DNA of 32,904 bases from DASRHY01 sp046765875 (GTDB lineage Bacteria > Actinomycetota > Actinomycetes > Propionibacteriales > Kribbellaceae), in the NCBI GenBank assembly GCA_046765875.1, contig JBKPSJ010000297.1, positions 1-32,904 of the forward strand, given 5' to 3'. The stretch's first letter is position 1; every line of letters begins with the position of its first letter. The position numbers and the translations under genes were made by a program. Below the pieces are notes generated by a model. That model was not told the DNA's origin. It did no database searches and saw only the letters and a list, made by a program, of their open reading frames with translations. This document shows, in pieces, positions 1 through 6,825 of the stretch.

Positions 1-51
1 CCCGGACGGGGTGGGCCACCCGCCCCGGGTCGGGGCCGGCGCCCGCGCCCG

Positions 52-222
52 GGGTTGGGATCCGCACCCTGGGTTGGGGTCCGCACCCTGGGTTGGCGTT
101 CGCACCTCGGGTTGGGGTCCGCACCCTGGGTTGGGGTCCGCACCTCGGGTTGGGGTCCGCACCTCGGGTTGGGGTCCGCACCCTGGGTTGGGGTCCGCAC
201 CTCGGGTTGGGGTCCGCACCTT
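52..222. repeat. 19-bp tandem repeat array, nine copies
   Basis: Nine head-to-tail copies start at 52, 71, 90, 109, 128, 147, 166, 185 and 204. The unit is GGGTTGGGGTCCGCACCCT; the main variant ends in CTC instead of CCT, and the third copy also differs inside. There are no spacers. Because 19 is not a multiple of three, the array reads as a 19-residue peptide repeat in any open frame, but nothing suggests it is translated. Each unit has GGG and GGGG runs, so G-quadruplex or slipped-strand structures are plausible. A degenerate copy in inverted orientation follows at about 229-249. Copy number probably varies between strains, as in other minisatellites. Confidence 0.93.
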
Positions 223-256
223 GTCACAGGGGGGCGCGAACCCTGATTGGAGGGGC

Positions 257-417
257 TCAGCCATGAGTTAGGACGGCGACGCACTCGATGGGTGCGTCAT
301 GCCGAACAGGTCGAAGGCGCGCAGGACGCCCAGCTCATAGCCGGCGTCGAGGAAGAGTCGTCGATCGCGGCCCAGGGCGGCTGGATCGCACACGGCGCCA
401 GGTGACCAAACGCGTCC
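257..417 (-). pseudogene. C-terminal remnant of a TrmA/RumA-type RNA methyltransferase
   Basis: Read from about 417 downward, the minus strand encodes a stretch containing CDPAALGRD, then GYELGVLRAFDLFGMTH. This is the signature end of class I SAM-dependent RNA uridine methyltransferases (RumA/TrmA/RlmD), which have a CDPxxLARD motif followed by AFDxFPMTHHVECVAxL. After MTH the frame breaks. One missing base would restore HIECVAVL, and that frame ends with TGA at 257-259. The Pro of FPMTH is also replaced by Gly. Only about 50 residues of a roughly 400-residue family remain, so this is a non-functional fragment. It lies between the tandem repeat and the 3' end of the FAD monooxygenase gene, which suggests a recombination junction. 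Confidence 0.72.
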
Positions 418-435
418 GATGAACGGGTGGAGGGG

Positions 436-1644
436 TCAGTCGGGCAGGTTGGTCGGCATGGGGTAGTCGGCGAGGGCGATCGCATTGGCGGCTCGCTGGA
501 CGCCGGCGTCCAGGTTGATCGGCAGCCTGCTCAACAGCGGCGCGAATGCGAGCGCCCGGTTCCGCAGCCAGAGTCCGGCACGCGTGGTCGGGATCATGAT
601 CGCCCCAGCGCCGCGCACCGCCAGCCGCTGGTTGGTCTCGACAAACGGCCGCATCGTTCGTTCATAGTTGGCGAACGCCTGGACATGGTTGCCCTTGGCA
701 AGCGCCAGCTCACCGGCGAGGACGTACGCGGCGACCAGTGCGAGACTGGTGCCCTGCCCGGACAGGAAGGACGGCGCGTACGCCGCGTCGCCGACGAGCG
801 CGATCCGGTGTTTCGTCCAGTGCGGCATCCTGATCTGGCTGATCGAGTCGAAGAAGAGGTCGTCGGCCACTCGCATCGCCTCCAGAAGCCGGGGTACCCG
901 CCATCCGGCGTCGCCGAAGGCGTCCTCGACGAGCTGCAGCTGACGACCGGCGTCGAGCCGCTCGTAGCTCTGCTCCGGTGCGGCGAACGCCAGCAGGACA
1001 TGGACCTTCGCCATCCCGCGCACCGCATAGACCGCAGTCATCCGGCCCGGCACGTTGTGCAGCACAACCTCGCTGTCCAGGCCGAACTCGTTGTCCATCG
1101 AGAAGCCGGCGAAGCAGTAGCCGAGATAGCGACGGTAGGGCTCCTCCCGCCCAAAGGTCAGCCTCCGCACATTCGAGTGCAGACCGTCGGCGCCGACGAC
1201 CATCCCGAACGTGCGCGCGGCGCCGCGGGCGAAGGTGACGTGGACCTCGCCGTCGGCCTGCTCGATCGAGGTGATCGAGTCGTCGAACACGTACTCGACG
1301 TCGTCACGGCTCTGGTCGTACAACACCGAGGTCAGCGAACCACGCGGCAGCTCGAGACCCCCGGAGCCACCGATCTCGCCGGTGCTCATCCGCCCGATTC
1401 GGCGGCCGTCCCCAGCCACCGCGGTGGCGTACCGGGTGTCTATGTGGGCCGCCCGGATCTGCGGCAACACGCCCATCCGCTCGATGACGTCGACGGCGAT
1501 GCCACGAATATCGATCGGGTACCCGCCGGAGCGAACGGTCCCGGACCGCTCGACGATCGTCGGCTTGAATCCATAGCGCTGCAGCCAGAAGGCGAGTGCG
1601 GGTCCGGCGACGCTTGCTCCGGAGATCAGGACGTTGCGATTCAT
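436..1644 (-). CDS. FAD-dependent monooxygenase (PHBH/TetX-like, class A flavoprotein)
   Basis: A 402-residue protein of usual length for single-component flavin hydroxylases, which use NAD(P)H and O2 to hydroxylate small, often aromatic, substrates in the cytosol. The N-terminal dinucleotide-binding motif ISGASVAGPALAFWLQRYG is near residues 7-25. The conserved DG motif VGADGLHSNVRR is mid-protein. The second FAD motif ALVGDAAYAPSFLSGQG follows; its Ala-Tyr replaces the common Ala-His. The ATG at 1644 is chosen because GAGGGGAG lies a few bases upstream. The gene diverges from a TetR gene across an intergenic region with two operator-like sites, so it is probably repressed by that TetR and induced by its ligand. 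The substrate cannot be read from sequence. Confidence 0.9.
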   Translation of the reverse strand: MNRNVLISGASVAGPALAFWLQRYGFKPTIVERSGTVRSGGYPIDIRGIAVDVIERMGVLPQIRAAHIDTRYATAVAGDGRRIGRMSTGEIGGSGGLELPRGSLTSVLYDQSRDDVEYVFDDSITSIEQADGEVHVTFARGAARTFGMVVGADGLHSNVRRLTFGREEPYRRYLGYCFAGFSMDNEFGLDSEVVLHNVPGRMTAVYAVRGMAKVHVLLAFAAPEQSYERLDAGRQLQLVEDAFGDAGWRVPRLLEAMRVADDLFFDSISQIRMPHWTKHRIALVGDAAYAPSFLSGQGTSLALVAAYVLAGELALAKGNHVQAFANYERTMRPFVETNQRLAVRGAGAIMIPTTRAGLWLRNRALAFAPLLSRLPINLDAGVQRAANAIALADYPMPTNLPD

Positions 1645-1668
1645 GCTCGGCTCCCCTCACGAGGCTTT

Positions 1669-1721
1669 ACTTACCTGTCGGTCAGTAAGCTAACACATCT
1701 ACTTACCGGGCGACAAGTAAC
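1669..1721. promoter_or_regulatory. Two near-identical TetR-type operators in a divergent promoter region
   Basis: Site 1 (1669-1689) and site 2 (1701-1721) share ACTTACC-N-G-N-CG-NNN-A-GTAA. Each has dyad arms: CTTAC/GTAAG with a 10-bp spacer in site 1 (1670-1689), TACTT/AAGTA with a 10-bp spacer in site 2 (1700-1719). The two copies start 32 bp apart, about three helical turns, so two dimers could bind the same face. They lie between the divergent FAD monooxygenase and TetR genes, where a local repressor would control both directions. Confidence 0.7.
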
Positions 1722-1770
1722 TAACTGAACGGTAAGGAAGCGGGTACGATGGCTGAGACGAAGGAGGGCC

Positions 1771-2325
1771 ATGCCTCGCCTGAACACCGACACCCGGGCG
1801 GAGATCCGCGCGGTGGCGATGGAGCTGATCGCCGAGCAGGGCTTCGAGCAGACGAGCCTGCGCCAGATCGCCGAACGGCTCGGCATCACCAAGGCGGCGC
1901 TGTACTACCACTACTCGTCCAAGGGCGAACTGCTGAACGAGCTGGTCGATCCGCTCGCCGCGGACCTCCGCTCGTTCAGCAGCAGGGCCGAGGAGCTGGG
2001 TGCCGAGAACCAGCGCCGGATACTGGAGGAGTACTTCGACCTCTGCGCCAAGCACCGCGGCCTGTTCCTCAGTGTGCTGCGCGACGTCAGCGTGCTCAGC
2101 CAACTCGAGGTCCTGAGCGACCTCCTGCACTGGCGGGCCGAGCTCGATGCGGTCCTGGTCGGCAGCGACAAGCCGGCGGACCGGGTCCGAGCGGTCGTCG
2201 CCCTCGGCGGGCTGCAGGACTGCGCGATCCTGCTCCCCGACGTGCCGCCGGCCGACCTCAGATCGGCTGCGGTGGACGCCGCCCACCGCGCGCTCCGAGC
2301 GCCTGCCAGCAGGCGAAAGGGCTAG
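1771..2325 (+). CDS. TetR/AcrR family transcriptional regulator
   Basis: A 184-residue one-component repressor. The N-terminal helix-turn-helix covers about residues 10-55, with SLRQIAERLGITKAALYYHY as the diagnostic core. The remainder is the variable all-helical ligand-binding and dimerisation domain. A strong ribosome binding site (AAGGAGGG) lies just before the ATG at 1771. It diverges from the FAD monooxygenase, with two operator-like dyads between them, and is followed 30 bp later by the P450 gene on the same strand. The inferred role is autoregulation plus control of the monooxygenase and probably the P450. The inducer is unknown. Confidence 0.93.
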   Translation: MPRLNTDTRAEIRAVAMELIAEQGFEQTSLRQIAERLGITKAALYYHYSSKGELLNELVDPLAADLRSFSSRAEELGAENQRRILEEYFDLCAKHRGLFLSVLRDVSVLSQLEVLSDLLHWRAELDAVLVGSDKPADRVRAVVALGGLQDCAILLPDVPPADLRSAAVDAAHRALRAPASRRKG

Positions 2326-2355
2326 CCGTTCATCTTGGGGACGTAGCGTGGGGGC

Positions 2356-3702
2356 ATGCCGGTCGGTCAGAGGGAAGAGACGCCGCTGCTGGGGACGCGC
2401 ACGCTGGACCGGGAGACCGCCCGGTCGCTGCCGCCGGGACCCCGGCTGCCGACACTGGTGCAGACGGCGATCTTCGCCGGGCACCGCAAGTGGCTGTTCC
2501 CATGGCTCCGACGACGGTACGGCGACGTGTTCACCATCCGGCTGGTGCCGTCCGGCCGGGTGGTGATCGTTCTGACCCGGCCCGAGCACATCCGCGAGGT
2601 GTTCGCCGGGCCCGGGTCGGTCATGCACGCCGGTGAGGGCAACACCGTGCTGCAGCCGATCATGGGCGCGCATTCGCTGCTGCTGCTCGACGATGACGAG
2701 CACCTGCGGATGCGCAAGCAGTTGATGCCTGCATTCAATGGCCAGGCACTGCGCTCGTACGCCGACATGGTGGCCCGGCTGGCCGAGACCGAGGTGGCGT
2801 CGTGGCAGACCGGGACCACGTTCCGGCTGCACGAGCGGATGCGCGCGCTGACGCTGGAGGTCATCCTGCAGGTGGTGTTCGGTGTGACCGCCGAGGACCG
2901 GCTCGCGCAACTGCGCCCGCTGGTCGGCAAGGTGGTCGAGGTCCGGCCGATCATCATGCTCGGCGGGTTCTACCCCACGTTGCTCAAGGTCCGGCCATGG
3001 CATACATACGTCGAGACGCAGCGTCGCGTCGACGAGATCCTGTACGACGAGATCGCGGCCCGGCGCGATAGCCCGGACCTGGCCGACCGGACCGACGTGC
3101 TCTCAAAACTGCTTGCCGCAGGCAACTGGTCCGACGAGGAACTGCGCGATCAGCTGGTGACGCTGCTGCTGGCCGGGCACGAGACGACCGCGACGTCGAT
3201 GGCCTGGGCGTTCCACGAACTGGCCCGGCGGCCGGAGCAGCAGCGGGCCGCACAGAACGCGGCCGACAGCGGCGACAACCAGTACCTGGAAGCCGTGGCG
3301 AAGGAGTCGCTGCGGCTGCGGCCGGTGATCTACCAGGTAGGCCGGCGGGTCACCGAGACCGTCGAGATCGCCGGCTACAAGCTCCCGCGTGGCACCACGC
3401 TGATGCCGGCGATCGGGCTGGTACACGCGGACGGCAGCCTGTACCCGGACCCGGAGGACTTCCGGCCCGAGCGGTTCCTCGGCGAACATCCGCCGGCGCC
3501 CGCCACCTGGATCCCGTTCGGCGGCGGCCTGCGGCGCTGCCTCGGTGCCGGCTTCTCGCTGATGGAGGGCACCGAGATCCTCCGCGCCACGCTGCGCCGG
3601 TACGACATCAACGCGGCCCGGCCGGACCCGGAGCCGGCGACCGCCCGCAACGTCACGCTCGTCCCGTCCCGGGGTTGCGAGGTCTTCGTCACCCGGCGCT
3701 AG
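2356..3702 (+). CDS. Cytochrome P450
   Basis: A 448-residue haem-thiolate monooxygenase of normal length for a soluble bacterial P450. The I-helix oxygen-activation motif AGHETTATS begins near residue 273. The K-helix ExxR motif (KESLRLRP) is at about 316-323. The haem loop FGGGLRRCLG starts at 388, with the axial cysteine at 395. A proline-rich start (LPPGPRLP) precedes the first helix, and there is no membrane anchor. The ATG at 2356 follows a G-rich Shine-Dalgarno. It lies 30 bp downstream of the TetR gene and is probably co-transcribed with it. No ferredoxin or reductase is encoded nearby, so electron partners must come from elsewhere. The AGHETT form of the I-helix is common in fatty-acid or xenobiotic hydroxylating P450s, but the substrate is not predictable. 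Confidence 0.97.
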   Translation: MPVGQREETPLLGTRTLDRETARSLPPGPRLPTLVQTAIFAGHRKWLFPWLRRRYGDVFTIRLVPSGRVVIVLTRPEHIREVFAGPGSVMHAGEGNTVLQPIMGAHSLLLLDDDEHLRMRKQLMPAFNGQALRSYADMVARLAETEVASWQTGTTFRLHERMRALTLEVILQVVFGVTAEDRLAQLRPLVGKVVEVRPIIMLGGFYPTLLKVRPWHTYVETQRRVDEILYDEIAARRDSPDLADRTDVLSKLLAAGNWSDEELRDQLVTLLLAGHETTATSMAWAFHELARRPEQQRAAQNAADSGDNQYLEAVAKESLRLRPVIYQVGRRVTETVEIAGYKLPRGTTLMPAIGLVHADGSLYPDPEDFRPERFLGEHPPAPATWIPFGGGLRRCLGAGFSLMEGTEILRATLRRYDINAARPDPEPATARNVTLVPSRGCEVFVTRR

Positions 3703-3777
3703 AACCGGCTGGTAGCCCACATCTGGCCCACTGAGCTCACCTGTTCAGGGCCGAATCGGCTGGCGACGCTGGATCGT

Positions 3778-4596
3778 GTGAGGCCTACCGCCTGTGATCA
3801 GGTCTTGGAGTTCTATACCGACCGGTGCGACGAGTCTGTCCGGCTGAGCGGGACCCTGCGTGGCCAGCTGGAGGCGATCCGGCTCCGCGAACTGCTCTGC
3901 CCTCGACTCCCGGAGCCGCCCGAGCCGGTCGCCGACGTCGGCGGTGGCACCGGTGCGCACGCGGCTTGGATCCAGGCGGCCGGGCATCCGGTCGACCTGC
4001 TCGATCCGGTACCGCGGCATGTGCTCGCCGCCCGGCGGTGTGTACGGTCGGCTGCCCTCGGCGACGCCCGCTCGCTGCCGTGGCCGGACGGGTCGTACGG
4101 ACTCGTGCTGCTGGCAGGCCCGCTGTACCACCTGCCGCCAGAGGAACGGGTACGAGCGCTCGCCGAGGCGGTCCGGGTGGCGCGGCCGGGTGCGGTCGTG
4201 GCCGCGGTGGCGGTCAATCGGTACCCGAACCTGTTCGGCGCGACGATCGCCAACCAACTTTGCGAACGGCAGCAGGTCGTGGCCGACATCCTCGCCAGCG
4301 GATTTAGCCCGGACAACGACCGGGTTCCGCAGATGTACTATCACTCGCCCGCGGAGTTGACCGCGGAGTTCCTGCTGGCCGGGCTGGCCGAGGTCGAGGT
4401 ACACGGGCTGACCGGACCGGGCGGCTGGCTCGCGGTCGCCGTCGACCGGCACTTCCCGCCGGGTACGCCACTACCGCCGACGCTCGGCTCGCCGGACCCG
4501 CTCACGACGGCCTTGGCCGCGGCCCGGACCGCCGATCGTCATCCCGACCTGGTCGCCGCGAGCGGGCAACTGCTCGCGGTCGGCGTGGTCCGGTGA
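3778..4596 (+). CDS. Class I SAM-dependent methyltransferase
   Basis: A 272-residue protein with a Rossmann methyltransferase core. Motif I (VADVGGGTGAHAAWI) is near residues 51-65, an acidic residue ends strand 2 (VDLLDP), GDARSLPWPDGSYGLVLLAGPLYHL covers motifs II-III, and VRVARPGAVVAAVAVNRY is the post-motif strand. This is the usual small-molecule methyltransferase layout (Methyltransf_11/25-like). The start is uncertain: GTG at 3778 is the only reasonable initiator and its ribosome binding site is weak. The last codons overlap the start of the next gene as GTGA, implying translational coupling. It is 75 bp downstream of the P450 and may belong to the same transcript. Confidence 0.88.
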   Translation: MRPTACDQVLEFYTDRCDESVRLSGTLRGQLEAIRLRELLCPRLPEPPEPVADVGGGTGAHAAWIQAAGHPVDLLDPVPRHVLAARRCVRSAALGDARSLPWPDGSYGLVLLAGPLYHLPPEERVRALAEAVRVARPGAVVAAVAVNRYPNLFGATIANQLCERQQVVADILASGFSPDNDRVPQMYYHSPAELTAEFLLAGLAEVEVHGLTGPGGWLAVAVDRHFPPGTPLPPTLGSPDPLTTALAAARTADRHPDLVAASGQLLAVGVVR

Positions 4597-5156
4597 GGCC
4601 GGGCCGGCGGGCGCGGATCGGCGAGCGCGTCCGGGAGTACACCGCGCACGACTGGCCGGTCGCCGCGCTGGCCGTGCCCTGGGGTCCGCGCTGTCCGTGT
4701 GGCTCGGTCTGCGCGGACCCGCACGTCGTGTCCGCCATCGTCACCACGCCCGCCGAGGCCGCCCAGGTCTGGGCGCCCGGCCACGAGTGGGATGTCGCGC
4801 TGGTGACGTCGTGGTTCGACGTGGTCGACCTGCCTGCCCGGTACGGCGCGATGCTGAACCACAAGCTGATCACCACGTGCCCGACCGCGACGGTGCCGCG
4901 CGGCCGCCGCTGGCACTTCGTCGTCGGTGCCGGGTCGTTCCCGGCGGATCTGGTTGCGGCAGCCGGCGGCACCGTCCACTCCGGCCCGGATGACTGGATC
5001 GCGACGTCCCCGACCAGTACCGAGGCGACCGGGCGGATCGGCTGGGTCGTACCGCCGATGCTGACCCGCTGGCAGCCGTTCCACCGCGCCGATCTGGTCG
5101 ACGTCGTGTTCGCGACCGTGTCGCGCGGTCAGACGATCCGGCGGCCGGACCGGTAG
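4593..5156 (+). CDS. Small primase-polymerase-like (bifunctional DNA primase/polymerase N-terminal type) protein
   Basis: A 187-residue protein starting with a GTG that overlaps the methyltransferase stop (GTGA). The N-terminus YTAHDWPVAALAVPWGPRCPCGSVCADPH matches the opening of archaeo-eukaryotic primase-like prim-pol domains, including a CxC...C cluster around residues 34-40. FDVVDLPARYGAML (75-88) is where the family has its DxD-type metal site, here spaced as DxxD. The RRWHFVV histidine (108) and the late DDWIATSPT (133-141) fit the remaining motifs. There is no helicase or priming domain, and the protein is far shorter than replicative prim-pols. Whether it makes nucleotides or is a derelict or regulatory version is open. 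The last 28 bp overlap the convergent amidohydrolase locus. Confidence 0.6.
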   Translation: MRPGRRARIGERVREYTAHDWPVAALAVPWGPRCPCGSVCADPHVVSAIVTTPAEAAQVWAPGHEWDVALVTSWFDVVDLPARYGAMLNHKLITTCPTATVPRGRRWHFVVGAGSFPADLVAAAGGTVHSGPDDWIATSPTSTEATGRIGWVVPPMLTRWQPFHRADLVDVVFATVSRGQTIRRPDR

Positions 5157-6254
5157 ACGGCGCGGACCTCGCGAAGGACGGACAGATCGGTGAGCGGGTC
5201 GCCCGCGACGGCGAACAGGTCGGCGTCGTAACCGGCGGCGACCCGGCCCTTGCGGTCGCCGAGGCCGACGGCTGCCGCTGCCGAGACCGTTGCCATGCGC
5301 ACCATGTCTAGCGCCTGGATGCCGGCCTGCTCCGCTATGGCCTCCATGGCGTAGGTCAGCGTCGGGTGCGGCTTGATCGGGAATATCCCCGCGTCACTCG
5401 CGCACAGCAGGTTCACGCCACCGGCGTACAGGGCCCGTAGCGCCGCGTGAAGCTCCGCCGCATCAGCTCCTGCTCGGGCGCCGGCTCGGTGCCGGGGAGC
5501 ATCCCGAGGGTGAATGACACCACTGTTCCCGCGGCGGCGAGGCGGCGTACCAGATCCTCGTCGACGCCTGTCACGAACGTGCAATGCTCGATGCCGTCGA
5601 ATCCTGCGTCCAGCGCGGCCGCGATACCGGCGGCCGCATGTGCGTGCGCGGTGGCCGGCAGCCCGTGCCGGTGTGCCTCGTCTGCGATCGCGCGCAACTC
5701 CTCATCGGAGAACTGCCGGTCCTGCGGCCGCGAACCGGGTGTGAGCCCGCCACCGGTCGCCATCGCCTTGATCACGTGAACACCACGCTCGGCGTGTTCG
5801 CGGACGGTGTCGCGCAGGGCAGGTAGGCCGGAGACCTCGCCGCCGAGGAACCAGCAGTGCCCGCCCGGGACCGTCAGTGGCGGACCGGCAGCCAGCACCG
5901 TCGCGCCGTCCCGTCGTCCAGTTCCAGCGCTAGATACGACCGGTCGCCGAGATCACGCACCGTCGTCACACCGGCGGCCAGCGACTGCCGGGCACCGGCT
6001 CGCATTCGTTCCAGCAGCACGTCGTTGCCGGCCTGGGTCAGTCGCTCGACCACCGGCGGCGTGGCGTCCATGACCAGGTGGACGTGCGGGTCGATCAGGC
6101 CCGGAAGCAGGGTGACGTCGCCGAGGTCGGTCACGCCGGAAGCCTGCTCACCACCGGACCGTACCGCCGCGATCCGGCCGCCCTCGATCAGTACCAGCGC
6201 ATCGTCGATCCGCCGCTCGCCGTCGAACAACCGGGTGGCCCGCACACCCCACAC
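5129..6254 (-). pseudogene. Metal-dependent amidohydrolase, split by two frameshifts
   Basis: Three consecutive minus-strand frames together make one full imidazolonepropionase-like/Xaa-Pro dipeptidase amidohydrolase. Frame A runs from GTG 6254 to about 5900 and carries LPGLIDPHVHLVMD, the HxH metal site. Frame B, about 5920 to 5460, carries VIKAMATGGG (the carboxylated lysine), ATAHAHA and GIEHCTF (metal histidines). Frame C, about 5470 to 5129, carries ASDAGIFP (catalytic aspartate) and the C-terminal sandwich ending VYRSGRRIV. Breaks lie near 5900-5925 and 5455-5475. Every active-site residue survives, so the lesions are very recent or are sequencing errors. The GTG start lies 3 bp after the DUF5709 stop, so it would be the second gene of that transcript. 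Confidence 0.85.
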
Positions 6255-6257
6255 GAC

Positions 6258-6677
6258 TCAGTCCTCGTCGTCCACGACGTGGACGGCCGCCTCCTCCGCG
6301 CTCGCGGCGGCGCCGTCGATACCGACGTCCTCGGCGATCATGTCCTTCTCCTCGTCCGGCCCGGCGCCCTCGTCCGGGGCGACCAGACGGCCGGACCGCT
6401 CGTCGCCGACCTCCGGGCCGCCGACGTTCTCGCCGTCCTCGGTGTACGGATCGGGGTCCGGGATCTCCTGCGCCAGCCGCTGCTCCAGTGACTCGCCCTG
6501 TAGCGCCTCGTCGGCGGTGTTCCCGTACCCCTCCGCCGCCGACCACTTCTCGGGCGGTGAGTACCCCTCGTCGAGTGTGTCCTCCACCCCGCGGTCATCG
6601 AGGGTGTCGTCCGGCTGGAGCTGGTCCTCGTCGTCGACGCTGTAGTCCCCGTAGTCCTCGCGGCTGTTCTCGGTCAT
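6258..6677 (-). CDS. DUF5709 domain-containing protein
   Basis: A 139-residue, very acidic, low-complexity actinobacterial protein. The N-terminus has the family hallmark: YGDYSVDDEDQLQPDDTL, then DEGYSPPEKWSAAEGYGNTADE, then GESLEQRLAQEIPDP. The middle and tail are rich in Asp and Glu. ATG 6677 is preferred over an upstream in-frame ATG at 6713 because GGAGAGG sits about 9 bases before it and the family starts here. It has no signal peptide or membrane span and is probably a soluble, disordered cytosolic protein. The function is unknown; homologues are widespread housekeeping hypotheticals in actinobacteria. The amidohydrolase follows 3 bp downstream. Confidence 0.9.
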   Translation of the reverse strand: MTENSREDYGDYSVDDEDQLQPDDTLDDRGVEDTLDEGYSPPEKWSAAEGYGNTADEALQGESLEQRLAQEIPDPDPYTEDGENVGGPEVGDERSGRLVAPDEGAGPDEEKDMIAEDVGIDGAAASAEEAAVHVVDDED

Positions 6678-6825
6678 GACAACACCCTCTCCGGCGCCGC
6701 CACCGGTAGGCAAGCTGCGGTGTCCATCACGATGGCCGTGGACTGCTCGACGCGTGCACCGGCGGCGTGGTCGATCTGCTCATGCTGACCGGGGTGTCGT
6801 ACGACGAGGCGCGACCTGGTGGCGC

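Noticed and set aside
52..222. CRISPR array
   Set aside because: The 19-bp units are directly adjacent with no spacers, and no cas genes are present.
11..271. Repeat-containing protein encoded across the minisatellite
   Set aside because: The peptide repeat is only the consequence of a 19-bp unit lacking stop codons; several frames are open and none has a ribosome binding site or family similarity.
427..1728. Long open frame antisense to the FAD monooxygenase
   Set aside because: High-GC shadow frame; the other strand has clear flavoprotein motifs.
2356..5156. Natural-product biosynthetic cluster (P450, methyltransferase, monooxygenase)
   Set aside because: No polyketide, peptide, terpene or RiPP core enzyme is in the window, so tailoring-like enzymes alone do not support a cluster.
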